This document shows positions 35,658-44,434 of a DNA stretch of 64,000 nt, in pieces (positions within the stretch are counted from its first letter, which is position 1; each line of letters starts with the position of its first letter). Source of the stretch: Asticcacaulis sp. SL142. Lineage in GTDB: Bacteria; Pseudomonadota; Alphaproteobacteria; Caulobacterales; Caulobacteraceae. Both the position numbers and the translations under genes were made by a program. The notes under the pieces were generated by a model. It did not search any database and was not told the DNA's origin. It saw only the letters and a list, made by a program, of their open reading frames with translations. The DNA lies in contig NZ_CP113061.1 in the NCBI RefSeq assembly GCF_026625745.1, positions 2,567,501 to 2,631,500 on the forward strand. Direction: 5' to 3'.

Positions 35658-36910
35658 TACATACCGCTCATGGGCTGACCGATAGCGTTTGCCACCGTGA
35701 AAATGTCCTTATCGCCGCGACCGGACAGGTTAAGCACAACAATGCCGTCTTTGCCGACGTCTTTGGCGATCTCACCCACCCGCGCCAGGGCGTGCGCGCA
35801 TTCAAGGGCCGGTATGATCCCTTCAAGCCGTGAGGTGAGCTGGAAAGCCTCCAATGCTTCGGTATCGGTCGTGCTGACATAACGGGCGCGGCCAATATCG
35901 AACAGGTGGGCGTGCTCCGGCCCGATGCCGGGATAGTCAAGGCCTGCGGAGATCGAATGGCCCTCAAGGATCTGGCCGTCGTCATCCTGCAGCAGATAGG
36001 TGCGGTTGCCATGCAGGACGCCCGGACGCCCGCCGGTTAAGGAGGCGGCGTGACCATTATAGACATCAAGGCCGTGCCCTGCGGCTTCGACACCGATCAG
36101 CTTGACGTTTTCATCATCAATGAACGGGTGGAACATGCCAATGGCGTTGGAGCCACCGCCAACGGCAGCAATCACCGCATCGGGCAGGCGGCCTTCCAGT
36201 TCCATGATCTGTTGCTTGGTTTCCTTACCGATCACAGTCTGGAAATCGCGCACCATCTCAGGATAGGGATGCATACCGGCGGCGGTGCCGATCATGTAAT
36301 AGGTGTCGTGGACGTTGGTGACCCAGTCGCGCAGGGCTTCGTTCATGGCGTCTTTGAGCGTGCCATTGCCCGCCGTCACCGGATTAACTGTGGCTCCCAA
36401 CAGGTTCATGCGGAAGACATTGGGCTTTTGACGCTCAACATCAAGAGCGCCCATATAGACGAGGCACGGTAAATCAAAGCGGGCGCAGACCGTGGCCGAG
36501 GCCACGCCATGTTGGCCCGCGCCGGTTTCCGCGATAATGCGGGTGCGGCCCATACGCTTGGCCAGCAGGATCTGGCCGATACAGTTGTTGATTTTGTGCG
36601 CGCCGGTGTGGTTCAGTTCTTCGCGCTTGAAATAGATCTTGGCGCCGCCGTAATAGTCGCTCAGGCGCTCAGCAAAATAGAGCGGGGACGGGCGGCCCAC
36701 AAAGAACTTCAAAAGGCTATGATATTCGGCCCAGAAGGCTTCGTCTTTTTTTGCGTCTTCCCAGGCCTGCGTCAGTTCTAACACGAGCGGCATGAGGGTT
36801 TCGGGCACATAAAGCCCGCCGAAATCACCAAAACGCCCCTTGGCGTCCGGCAGATTATAGCTGTTGGTCAGGACAGCCGGTTCGGATAACTCAGTGGACA
36901 CGGGAGACAT
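35657..36910 (-). CDS. trpB: Tryptophan synthase beta chain
   Basis: The PLP enzyme joins indole and serine to make tryptophan. The 417-aa protein has the PLP lysine Lys106 in [11 protein letters not shown], the ammonium/indole channel block [13 protein letters not shown] and the phosphate-binding [13 protein letters not shown]. Its N-terminus has a short extension before [13 protein letters not shown]. trpF lies 21 bp upstream. No trp leader peptide or attenuator was recognised before trpF. Confidence 0.97.
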   Translation of the reverse strand: MSPVSTELSEPAVLTNSYNLPDAKGRFGDFGGLYVPETLMPLVLELTQAWEDAKKDEAFWAEYHSLLKFFVGRPSPLYFAERLSDYYGGAKIYFKREELNHTGAHKINNCIGQILLAKRMGRTRIIAETGAGQHGVASATVCARFDLPCLVYMGALDVERQKPNVFRMNLLGATVNPVTAGNGTLKDAMNEALRDWVTNVHDTYYMIGTAAGMHPYPEMVRDFQTVIGKETKQQIMELEGRLPDAVIAAVGGGSNAIGMFHPFIDDENVKLIGVEAAGHGLDVYNGHAASLTGGRPGVLHGNRTYLLQDDDGQILEGHSISAGLDYPGIGPEHAHLFDIGRARYVSTTDTEALEAFQLTSRLEGIIPALECAHALARVGEIAKDVGKDGIVVLNLSGRGDKDIFTVANAIGQPMSGM

Positions 36911-36931
36911 TCCTTATGGGGTCAATCAGTT

Positions 36932-37594
36932 CTAAATGCCTTTTACGGCTTTAAGAAAGTTTGAGATCAGGGAGGCGTCTTTTAAGCCAGGACCGCGCTC
37001 TACACCAGAGGAAACATCTACCATCGGCGCTTTTGCGGTGGCGACAGCGTCCGCCACGTTCCACGGATCAAGCCCGCCCGCCAGAAACCATGGGGCCGAG
37101 CCTTTGTGGCCCTCCATCAGCGTCCAGTCGAACTTGGCCCCGACCCCGGCAGGCAGGCCCGCATCCGCCGGTGGTTTGGCGTCAAACAACATGTGCGCCA
37201 CCAGCGGTTCATAGGCGCGTGCGGCGGCCACATCGTCCTTTGAGGATACGGTGATGGCCTTAATGAGCGGCACATTGAGGCGCGCGCGAATATCAGCGAC
37301 CCGCTCTGGTGTTTCATGACCGTGCAACTGGATAAAATCCGGCTGTAGCTCACGATGAATGTGATCCAAAAGCTCATTGTCCGGGTTTACCACGACGCTG
37401 ACGCGCTTTACTCTGAGTTGGTGTGTAAAGGCGTGCTGTTTTGCTTGTTCCATCAATGATCGTGCGGCATCGACGCCCAAGTGGCGCGGGCTTTTCGGGA
37501 AGTAAATGAACCCCAAAAAGCCCGCGCCATGATCTATGGCGGCCTGAGCGGCTGAAAAACTATTGATACCGCAGATTTTTGCTAAGACAGTCAT
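36932..37594 (-). CDS. trpF: Phosphoribosylanthranilate isomerase
   Basis: The enzyme isomerises PRA to CdRP in tryptophan synthesis. The 220-aa TIM-barrel protein has the catalytic cysteine in AKICGI (Cys8), DFIQLHGHETPE, and the C-terminal catalytic aspartate and phosphate loops in LAGGLDPWNVADAV and MVDVSSGVERGPGLKD. It heads the trpFBA-accD operon, divergent from the glucokinase-like gene with 132 bp between them, where its promoter must lie. Confidence 0.96.
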   Translation of the reverse strand: MTVLAKICGINSFSAAQAAIDHGAGFLGFIYFPKSPRHLGVDAARSLMEQAKQHAFTHQLRVKRVSVVVNPDNELLDHIHRELQPDFIQLHGHETPERVADIRARLNVPLIKAITVSSKDDVAAARAYEPLVAHMLFDAKPPADAGLPAGVGAKFDWTLMEGHKGSAPWFLAGGLDPWNVADAVATAKAPMVDVSSGVERGPGLKDASLISNFLKAVKGI

Positions 37595-37726
37595 GAGAAG
37601 GCCATACCGTATTTCGCGCTTATTTGCGGTGGCTTTTAAGATTAATCAAGACTTATCGCCTACTGTGAGCGGTAACACATAAAGAAAATCCGAAAACGGA
37701 CATAAATTACAGGGGCATACAGGAAC

Positions 37727-38692
37727 ATGGTACAATCGGTACTTTTAAGTGATATCTCAAGCGGCAACTATCTGAAACTGGCTTTGGCACGTCCGGGTGA
37801 GCGTCCGGGGGCGTTTATGCACTATACCTGCTCAAGTCTTGATGAGTTTAACGCCGACATCACGGAGTTTTTGTCGGCCAACGGCAATCCGCGTCTGAGG
37901 GGCGCGGCCTTTTCGACATCGGGCTGGGAAACCAATGGCGTGGTGGAGCTGGTGCGTTACGGGTTTCACTTAAAACGCGGCGATATCCGTAACCTGTTGG
38001 GGATTCAGCGCCTCAATATCGTCAATAATCTGGTGGCCAAGGCGCTGGCGGTGCCGCAGCTTGAAGCCCATGAGCGCGAAAAGATTTTCGGCGGGGATGC
38101 TACACCGGATCAGCCGATTGCGGTTATCGGGCCTGAGCATGGGCTCGGTGTAGCGCTGCTGGTGCCAGACGGCATGGGCAACTGGACGGCCATGCCGTCT
38201 GAAGGCGGTCACGCCGATCTTGCCGCCACCAATGCCGAAGAGGCGGCGGTGCTGGAGCTGATGGCAAAGAAGTTCGGCCATGTATCGCGCGAGCGGGCGG
38301 TGTCGATTTCCGGGCTGGCCGAAGTGTGGCGCTGCCTGGCTATACTGGACAAGGATGATGTGCCGACCCCGGCTCCCGAAGAGATTGTGGCGCGCGCCTA
38401 TGCCGACGAAGCGCGCTCAAAACGCGCCATTGGCCTCAGTCTGGGCTGGTATGCGGCGATGGCAGCAGATGCGGCCCTGATGATGGGGGCGCGCGGTGGC
38501 ATTTACCTGTCGGGCGGGATCGGCGACCTTGTCGGCGACCTGTTTGATATTGAGGCGTTTGCGACCCGCTTTTACGATAAGGGCCGGGTGATCAGCTTCC
38601 TGAAAGGGATTCCGGTCTATCGCACCAAGGCCAGTGAGATGGAAATCTTAGGTCTCACGACCCTGTTCGATCCGGATTTGATGCCGGTTTAA
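37727..38692 (+). CDS. Glucokinase-fold protein with eroded active-site motifs
   Basis: A 321-aa protein of the bacterial Glk family by overall layout: AKALAVPQLEAHE, PSEGGHADLA (Glu159, His162), YLSGGIGDL and GRVISFLKGIPVYR. However, the first phosphate motif D-x-G-G-T-N is DISSGN (9-14), the catalytic Asp after Asn in the N-D-F motif is Asn101 (VNNLVAK), and the second phosphate motif GTGxG is EHGLG (137-141). These changes remove the catalytic base and both ATP loops, so a regulatory or binding role is likelier than kinase activity. It is convergent with the MFS gene, 6 bp apart. Confidence 0.82.
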   Translation: MVQSVLLSDISSGNYLKLALARPGERPGAFMHYTCSSLDEFNADITEFLSANGNPRLRGAAFSTSGWETNGVVELVRYGFHLKRGDIRNLLGIQRLNIVNNLVAKALAVPQLEAHEREKIFGGDATPDQPIAVIGPEHGLGVALLVPDGMGNWTAMPSEGGHADLAATNAEEAAVLELMAKKFGHVSRERAVSISGLAEVWRCLAILDKDDVPTPAPEEIVARAYADEARSKRAIGLSLGWYAAMAADAALMMGARGGIYLSGGIGDLVGDLFDIEAFATRFYDKGRVISFLKGIPVYRTKASEMEILGLTTLFDPDLMPV

Positions 38693-38698
38693 GGCTGA

Positions 38699-40384
38699 TT
38701 ATTCATCATCCGGTATGGTGTCTAGGTCGCGGCCGGTATGATCTTTCAGAAAGATCAGCGCGACCACGACCGCCAATGACCCAATGATGACCGGATACCA
38801 CAGGCCGAAATAGATATTGCCTGAGCCCGCCACCATCGAGAATGATATGGCGGGCAACAGCCCTCCGAACCAGCCGGTGCCAATGTTATAGGGCAAGCTG
38901 AGCGCCGTATAGCGCACATTGGTCGGGAACATCTCCACCAGCATTGACGCCATCGGCCCGTAAAGGGCGGTGGCCCCCAGCGCAAAGACCATCAGCACGG
39001 CGAATACACCCCATAGATTAGCCCGCTTCGGGTCGGCTTTTTCAGGGTAACCGGCGGCAATCAGTGCGGCCTTGATCTGAGTGGTGGCCTGAAGCTTAAG
39101 GTCGCGCACCTCAGCCGTATCTAAACCAGCACCGGAGCGAATGGCGACCATTTCCGTGCCGACCTGCACGGTCGCGGCCACAGCACCGGGTTCAGAGGCG
39201 CGGCTCTGATAGGGCACGCCCAGATTGGACACGATCCCCTTGGCCAGATCACAGGGGGAGGTGAACTGCGCCTTGCCGACCGGGTCAAACTGCACCGAGC
39301 AATCGCGCGGATCAGCAAAGATCAGAACCGGGGTCTTTGATATGGCCTGATCCAGCGCCGGATTGGCAAACTTCACCATCAGATGAAAGCCGGGGAAGAA
39401 GCTGATCACCGCCACAGCGATGCCGGTGACCATGACTTTTTTACGCCCTATCTTGTCCGACAAAGACCCAAAGAAAATATAGAGCGGCGCGCTCAGCACG
39501 GTCATGGCCATCACCAGATAATTGATCGTCGCGGGTTCAAGCCTGACCGTCTTTTCCAGAAAGACCTGAGTGTAGAAAAAGGTGGTGTACCAGACCACGC
39601 CCTGCGCGGTCATGAAGGCAAACAGGGCGATCAGAACCTTTTTCAGATTGCTCCATTTGCCAAAGCTTTGACGGAACGGGTCTTTGACGACCGCACCCTT
39701 ATCGTGCAGGGCCTTGAACGACGGGCTTTCCGCCGTCTTGGTGCGCACATAGACCGAAACCGCCAAAAGGCCGATCGAGATAATGAACGGTATCCGCCAG
39801 CCCCAGTCAGCGAACGCTTCTTCGCCGGTGAGGGTACGGGTCAAAAGAATGACCGCCAGGGCCGCAATCAGCCCCAGTCCGGCCGAGGTCTGAATCCAGC
39901 TTGTGAACGCGCCGCGCTTATCGGCTGGGGCATGTTCAGCGACATAGATGGCAGCTCCGCCATATTCCCCGCCCATGGCGATACCCTGAACGATGCGCAA
40001 AGCCATCAGCAACAGCGGTGCTATGATCCCGGCCTGCTCAAAGGTCGGCAAAAACCCGATCAGAACCGTCGCTATGCCCATGATCAGGATGGTGTATAAG
40101 AATGTGCCTTTGCGACCCTTTCGGTCACCGATATGGCCAAAAATCAGCGCCCCGAGCGGACGCGACATAAAGCCGAGCGCAAAGGTCAGCAGCGCCAAAA
40201 TCATCCCGGCTGTGTCGGACAGGCCGCTGAAAAAGTTTTTTGTGATGATGCTGGTCAGGGTGCCGAAGATGAAGAAATCGTACCATTCAAAGGTCGTACC
40301 GGCAGCGGAGGCCGCGACAATAGTTCTGAGTCCTGATTTTTTGCTGCCGTTTTCGGTAGTGGCAGGTGCGGTGTCATGGGCCAT
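38699..40384 (-). CDS. MFS metabolite:proton symporter (MHS family)
   Basis: A 561-aa transporter with 12 predicted helices. Family marks are GTTFEWYDFFIFG in helix 1, GHIGDRKGRK in the loop after helix 2, and RIVQGIAMGGEYGGA in helix 4. A large loop of about 110 residues (roughly 350-460), rich in Ala, Lys and Asp, separates helices 8 and 9 and is longer than in ProP/KgtP, although extended loops are seen in some alphaproteobacterial MHS proteins. The substrate is probably a carboxylate or osmolyte; it cannot be fixed. Confidence 0.9.
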   Translation of the reverse strand: MAHDTAPATTENGSKKSGLRTIVAASAAGTTFEWYDFFIFGTLTSIITKNFFSGLSDTAGMILALLTFALGFMSRPLGALIFGHIGDRKGRKGTFLYTILIMGIATVLIGFLPTFEQAGIIAPLLLMALRIVQGIAMGGEYGGAAIYVAEHAPADKRGAFTSWIQTSAGLGLIAALAVILLTRTLTGEEAFADWGWRIPFIISIGLLAVSVYVRTKTAESPSFKALHDKGAVVKDPFRQSFGKWSNLKKVLIALFAFMTAQGVVWYTTFFYTQVFLEKTVRLEPATINYLVMAMTVLSAPLYIFFGSLSDKIGRKKVMVTGIAVAVISFFPGFHLMVKFANPALDQAISKTPVLIFADPRDCSVQFDPVGKAQFTSPCDLAKGIVSNLGVPYQSRASEPGAVAATVQVGTEMVAIRSGAGLDTAEVRDLKLQATTQIKAALIAAGYPEKADPKRANLWGVFAVLMVFALGATALYGPMASMLVEMFPTNVRYTALSLPYNIGTGWFGGLLPAISFSMVAGSGNIYFGLWYPVIIGSLAVVVALIFLKDHTGRDLDTIPDDE

Positions 40385-40550
40385 ATGAACGGTTTTCCCT
40401 GATTTTGTTTACCCTGTCTGGCAAACAGGCTCAGCAATGACAAGTGTTTTGTGGCAGGCCCTGTAACACCGGATGATTTCACAGAAACTTCGTGGTAATT
40501 TACCTTAAGCCGTGTAAGCTTGGCACGGGATAACAGACGGGGGTTTTGTG

Positions 40551-40802
40551 ATGAAATTTCAAGCTATGACGCGCCGCGCCGAAGGGGTGGACAGCTATGC
40601 GTCGGGTAAATCCGTGTCGCCGACCCAGAGCCTGATCAATGTTTTGTCTGGGATATTAAGCCTTTTGGGGGCGGTGGTGCTGATCCTGCTGCTGAAAGAA
40701 GGCTCGTTCACTAAGGCCGGGGCCTTTATGGATGTGGGCCTAACCAAAGCGGTCGAGGGGATCGCTATCGTGATCGGTTTTGTACGCGGCCTTATCGGAT
40801 AG
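40551..40802 (+). CDS. Small membrane protein, function unknown
   Basis: Predicted 83 aa. The start ATG at 40551 follows GGGGG by 8-9 nt; a GTG directly before is also in frame. It has a basic N-terminus, one strong hydrophobic helix (INVLSGILSLLGAVVLILLL) and a weaker one near the C-terminus (GIAIVIGFVRGLIG). No family was recognised. It lies between the MFS gene (divergent) and the carbonic anhydrase. Confidence 0.6.
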   Translation: MKFQAMTRRAEGVDSYASGKSVSPTQSLINVLSGILSLLGAVVLILLLKEGSFTKAGAFMDVGLTKAVEGIAIVIGFVRGLIG

Positions 40803-40909
40803 GCACGTCATTTACCATTTTTGGGGTTGTCAGGGGTGCGGCTTGGCCTTATCTCGCCGGTAGTTTCTCTCAGTGACGTAGTTTTTCTCAGTGAAAAGGA
40901 CACCGCGAC

Positions 40910-41530
40910 ATGGTTGACAGCCTCATTGAAAATAACCGCCTGTGGGCGCGCGAAAAAACGCGGGTCGATCCGGATTTCTTTTCGCGGCTGGTGCGCCAGC
41001 AGGCGCCGGACTATCTGTGGATTGGCTGCTCGGATAGTCGTGTGCCCGCCAACGAAATCGTCAATCTCGATCCCGGTGAGTTGTTCGTTCACCGCAATGT
41101 CGCCAATCTGGCCCCGGCGCAGGACGCCAACTACCTGTCGGTGCTGCAATATGCCGTCCATGTGCTTAAGGTAAAGCATGTGCTGGTCGTCGGCCACTAT
41201 GGCTGCGGGGGTGTACGGGCGGCTATCGACTCCAAGGATCACGGCCTGATTGATCACTGGCTGTCGCCCATCCGCGATGTCGCCCATGATCATCGTCACG
41301 AACTGTCGGCCTTTGACGACGATAGCGCCAAGATCGACCGGCTGTGTGAATTGAACGTCATCGCTCAGGTGCGTAACGTGTCGGTCAATCCGATCATTCA
41401 CTCAGCCTGGGTACAGGGCCATCAGGTCGCTATTCACGGCTGGGTGTACTCGATCGCCAATGGTCTGGTCACCGATATGAACGTGTCGGTGCGCAGTATG
41501 GCCGACCGTCAGCGCCTGTTCGACATCTGA
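40910..41530 (+). CDS. can: Beta-class carbonic anhydrase
   Basis: The zinc enzyme interconverts CO2 and bicarbonate. In this 206-aa protein the zinc ligands are Cys40 in CSDSRVPA (with the Asp42/Arg44 dyad), His96 and Cys99 in VVGHYGCGGVRAA. Length and order match the E. coli Can type. There are 107 bp upstream with no other gene. The stop is TGA; a hairpin array starts 3 bp later. Confidence 0.96.
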   Translation: MVDSLIENNRLWAREKTRVDPDFFSRLVRQQAPDYLWIGCSDSRVPANEIVNLDPGELFVHRNVANLAPAQDANYLSVLQYAVHVLKVKHVLVVGHYGCGGVRAAIDSKDHGLIDHWLSPIRDVAHDHRHELSAFDDDSAKIDRLCELNVIAQVRNVSVNPIIHSAWVQGHQVAIHGWVYSIANGLVTDMNVSVRSMADRQRLFDI

Positions 41531-41533
41531 TTA

Positions 41534-41669
41534 GAGCGGAATGATTTTTAATGGAAACATTCCGCTCAAGCCGCCATTGAGGCGGCGGCCAAGGTGGCGA
41601 AGCCACCGCCCGGCTAGGGACTGAAACTAAACCAGATCATTATGTTTTGACCTGAAAACATAATGATCT
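41534..41669. repeat. Array of four consecutive hairpins
   Basis: Hairpin 1 is GAGCGGAATG/CATTCCGCTC (41534-41567). Hairpin 2 is GCCGCC/GGCGGC (41570-41586). Hairpin 3 is GGTGGC/GCCACC (41593-41607). Hairpin 4 is a perfect 15-bp stem AGATCATTATGTTTT/AAAACATAATGATCT with a 6-nt loop (41634-41669). None has a plain T tail. The rest of 41670-41929 holds a further GGGGCCGT/ACGGCCCC inverted repeat near 41736-41760 and no gene that I can support. Confidence 0.85.
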
Positions 41670-41929
41670 AAATGGCGAATAAATATGGGGTGTAACGGTT
41701 TTTCAGGTGAAAGCTGTAAATAACCCATAAAAATAGGGGCCGTGATCACGACGGCCCCGAAATCTTCAGAACTTGTTTAGCACTTTTCGATGTAATGGCC
41801 CAAAGCAGCGGATTCGTTACGTGTCGGCTGCGCCATAATATCGGGTGTTGAACAAGGCTTTATGACGCTGAAAACCTTTATCTTCAATGGGTTTAGTGGC
41901 CGCGCCAGCGATACGGCGGACGGTTGCCT

Positions 41930-42847
41930 ATGACCGCAGCCCTGGGTCTTGGCTCGGCGCAGTTTGGCACCGACTACGGTATTTCTAACCCGCGCGGCCG
42001 GGTGACGGAGGATGAGGTGCGCCACATCCTGCAATATGCCGCCGACTGCAAAATCCTGCCCATAGATGTCGCCTTTTATGATGGTGATGTCGAACGAATC
42101 TTAGGCCGTTGCTGGCCGTTTCCGTCCCCGTTCAAGCCGCAAATCCGCACACAAAGCCTTGATAAGGGACTTGACTGGATCGAAGCTCGCCTCAAACGCA
42201 GTGTCGACCATATGGGTCTGGCGCGCGCCCATGCGGCTCTGGTCGATTGCCCCGAAGATTTAATGGGTGCCGGTGGTGCCGATCTGTGGCGCCGACTGGA
42301 AACCCTGCGCGGCAACGGCATGATCTCCAAAATCGGCATCAGCGCCCATATTGACGATGAACCCCTGCTGCTGGCCAAGCGCTTCAAGCCCGATATCATG
42401 CAGGTGCCGGTCTCCATCCTTGACCAGCGTCTGGTCGAAGACGGCACGCTTGAGGCTCTGGCCGACATGGGGGTTGAAGTGCAGGTGCGCTCGGTCTTCA
42501 CCCAGGGCTTGCTGTTTGTGCCGCGTGAGACCCTGCCCGCCAGCCTGCAGCCGTTCGGGCCGCATCTGTCAAAGCTGCGCCGGATCATGGCTGAGGCCGG
42601 GACTGACCCGCTTCATGCCGCCCTGAGCTATGTCATGAACCTCAAAGGGGTATCGACGGTTATCGTCGGTGTCACCTCAGCCGCCGAACTGCGCGCCATT
42701 GTGGCCGCCTCTGAGCGCCCCAAGCCTGACCTGCCCTGGGCGAGCTTTGCCCTCACCGAAGACCGCATCCTCGATCCGCGCCTGTGGTTCCTGCCGGACG
42801 AAGACCTGCCGCAAAAACCAGCCTCTCAGGTCATCAAAGCCGCCTAG
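41930..42847 (+). CDS. Aldo/keto reductase-like protein with substituted catalytic tetrad
   Basis: A 305-aa protein with the AKR barrel pattern: LGLGSAQFGTDYGISN at the start, DVAFYDGDVERILG (Asp46, Tyr50), RRLETLRGNGMISKIGIS, PVSILDQRLVEDG and GVSTVIVGVTSAAELR. In the usual Asp-Tyr-Lys-His tetrad the lysine position reads RTQSL (Gln75) and the histidine position LVDCPEDL (Asp106). The protein may therefore be inactive as a reductase or use a different chemistry. The start is ATG at 41930. The TAG stop abuts palindrome copy E. Confidence 0.85.
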   Translation: MTAALGLGSAQFGTDYGISNPRGRVTEDEVRHILQYAADCKILPIDVAFYDGDVERILGRCWPFPSPFKPQIRTQSLDKGLDWIEARLKRSVDHMGLARAHAALVDCPEDLMGAGGADLWRRLETLRGNGMISKIGISAHIDDEPLLLAKRFKPDIMQVPVSILDQRLVEDGTLEALADMGVEVQVRSVFTQGLLFVPRETLPASLQPFGPHLSKLRRIMAEAGTDPLHAALSYVMNLKGVSTVIVGVTSAAELRAIVAASERPKPDLPWASFALTEDRILDPRLWFLPDEDLPQKPASQVIKAA

Positions 42848-42865
42848 CAGGGTCGCAGACCCTGC
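42847..42865. repeat. Dispersed palindrome family 1, copy E
   Basis: GCAGGGTC (42847-42854), GCA, GACCCTGC (42858-42865), followed by ACCCG. The first G is the last base of the TAG stop of the aldo/keto reductase gene. Confidence 0.87.
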
Positions 42866-42913
42866 ACCCGTTTGACCAGAGGTTGCCAACATAAATCCGT
42901 ATTCGTATATCTC

Positions 42914-42982
42914 TCCTCCCCTGTTTACGGGGGAGGTGGCGCGGCGCGTTAGCGACGTGACGGAGGGGGCAGACCCCCAGCG
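42914..42982. repeat. GC-rich dispersed element (CTCCTCCCC...GGGGGAGG type)
   Basis: CTCCTCCCC, GTTTACG, GGGGAGG, then GTGGCGCGGCGCGTTAGC, GACGTGACGG and AGGGGGCAGACCCCC. It runs up to the ribosome-binding site of mutM. Similar elements are familiar between alphaproteobacterial genes; it resembles 16047 and 33106. Confidence 0.75.
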
Positions 42983-42991
42983 GAGTGTTTT

Positions 42992-43873
42992 GTGCCCGAA
43001 TTACCCGAAGTTGAAACCGTAAAGCGCGGATTAGCACCGTCTTTGGAAGGTGCCGTGCTGTCGAATGTGCGACTAAACCGGCCAAACCTGCGTTACCCCT
43101 TCCCCGATCAGTTTGCTGAGCGCCTGAATGGGGCTACGGTTGTGCGACTGGAGCGGCGGGCGAAATATCTGCTGGCCTATATGGATAGCGAAGATGTGTG
43201 GGTGACCCATCTGGGTATGACTGGCCGGTTTCAGGTAACGCCATTGGGGGGCAATGCCGCGAAAGCTTTGGATGGTAATTATTATCATTCGGTCGATACG
43301 GGCGCTAAACACCTGCACATGTCGGTAACCGCAAATAAAGATGACCAGACCCATCTGATCGATTATTACGACCCGCGCCGGTTCGGGTTTATGCTGTTGA
43401 TGACGCCCGATGAGCTTTCTGCCTCGAAATGGTTTCAGGGGTTGGGGGTTGAGCCTCTGGATGGGGCGCTGGATGCGGAATTTTTACTGACACAATTTGC
43501 GGGCCGTGCCGCCAATCTCAAGACGCTGCTGATGGCGCAGGGGCTGATCGCGGGTCTTGGCAATATCTATGTCTGTGAGGCGCTATACCGGGCCCGTTTG
43601 AGCCCGGACATGGCCGGACGTGACCTGGCCCCAGTTGGTGCAGAGCGTCTGTCGGCGGCGATTAAATCGGTGATTGCGGAGGCCATAGCGGCGGGTGGGT
43701 CATCGATCAGCGATTTTGCGGCCACGTCGGGAGAACTGGGCTATTTTCAGCACCGCTTCAAGGTCTATGACCGCAAGGGCCAGCCGTGCCTCACGCAAGG
43801 CTGCGCGGGCCTAATTGAGCGCAAAGTCCACACCGGTCGCTCAACCTTTTTTTGTTCGACTTGTCAGAAATGA
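42992..43873 (+). CDS. mutM: Formamidopyrimidine-DNA glycosylase
   Basis: MutM excises 8-oxoguanine and cuts the abasic site. The 293-aa protein starts at GTG (42992) with GGAG upstream and begins PELPEVETVKRGL, where the N-terminal Pro2 is the nucleophile and Glu3 assists. The helix-two-turn-helix domain contains GRAANLKTLLMAQGLIAGLG and IYVCEALYRARLSPD. The zinc finger has Cys266, Cys271, Cys288 and Cys291. rpsT follows 190 bp later, an arrangement shared with other Caulobacterales as far as I recall. Confidence 0.96.
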   Translation: MPELPEVETVKRGLAPSLEGAVLSNVRLNRPNLRYPFPDQFAERLNGATVVRLERRAKYLLAYMDSEDVWVTHLGMTGRFQVTPLGGNAAKALDGNYYHSVDTGAKHLHMSVTANKDDQTHLIDYYDPRRFGFMLLMTPDELSASKWFQGLGVEPLDGALDAEFLLTQFAGRAANLKTLLMAQGLIAGLGNIYVCEALYRARLSPDMAGRDLAPVGAERLSAAIKSVIAEAIAAGGSSISDFAATSGELGYFQHRFKVYDRKGQPCLTQGCAGLIERKVHTGRSTFFCSTCQK

Positions 43874-44063
43874 AGACGTTGCACCGCAAGGCGTATCGGC
43901 GGGTGGCCCTGCCACCTGTCCACATGGGGAAGATTTGCAAATTACGTTATTGACCTCAAGCTGGCGTTCGGTTATATCCCGCCCCTCTTGAAATTCTTGT
44001 CTTTGAGGGCCGCGTGGCGGCTTTTGCAGGCATTTCGTTTACTCTCGTCCCCAAAGGTGATGA

Positions 44064-44333
44064 ATGGCTAATAATCCCGGCGCCAAGAAGGCGATCCGCA
44101 AGATCGCCCGCCGCACTGAAGTTAACAAGGCGCGTCGTTCGCGCGTGCGTACCTTCGTTCGTAAGTTCGAAGAAGCCCTGAGTGCGGGCGACGTGGCTGT
44201 GGCCAAGACCGCTTTTGTCGAAGCGCAATCCGAGCTGATGCGTGCGGTGTCTAAGGGCGTGGTTCACAAGAACACCGGCGCTCGCAAGGTGTCGCGTCTG
44301 GCGGCAGCCCTGAAGAAGCTGGCGGTTGCCTAA
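44064..44333 (+). CDS. rpsT: 30S ribosomal protein S20
   Basis: This 89-aa basic protein binds 16S rRNA in the body of the 30S subunit. It starts [17 protein letters not shown] and has [18 protein letters not shown] and the C-terminal [20 protein letters not shown], all standard for S20. It is transcribed toward dnaA as a single gene with its own terminator. Confidence 0.97.
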   Translation: MANNPGAKKAIRKIARRTEVNKARRSRVRTFVRKFEEALSAGDVAVAKTAFVEAQSELMRAVSKGVVHKNTGARKVSRLAAALKKLAVA

Positions 44334-44399
44334 CTAAAGATCTGCCGGTGCGGGGTTTATCCCTGATGCGGGCGGCCACTGCTGATTAAGCCTTTCCAG

Positions 44400-44434
44400 A
44401 AGGGCCCGACCGCTTATGCACGGGCCCTTTTGTT
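44400..44434 (+). terminator. rpsT terminator
   Basis: Stem AAGGGCCCG (44400-44408) with CGGGCCCTT (44421-44429), a 12-nt loop, followed by TTGTT. Confidence 0.9.

Noticed and set aside
41777-41890. Short minus-strand frame ending SAALGHYIEKC before the aldo/keto reductase gene
   Set aside because: No ATG or ribosome-binding site for a short form; the long form overlaps the neighbouring gene. A small protein remains possible but cannot be supported.
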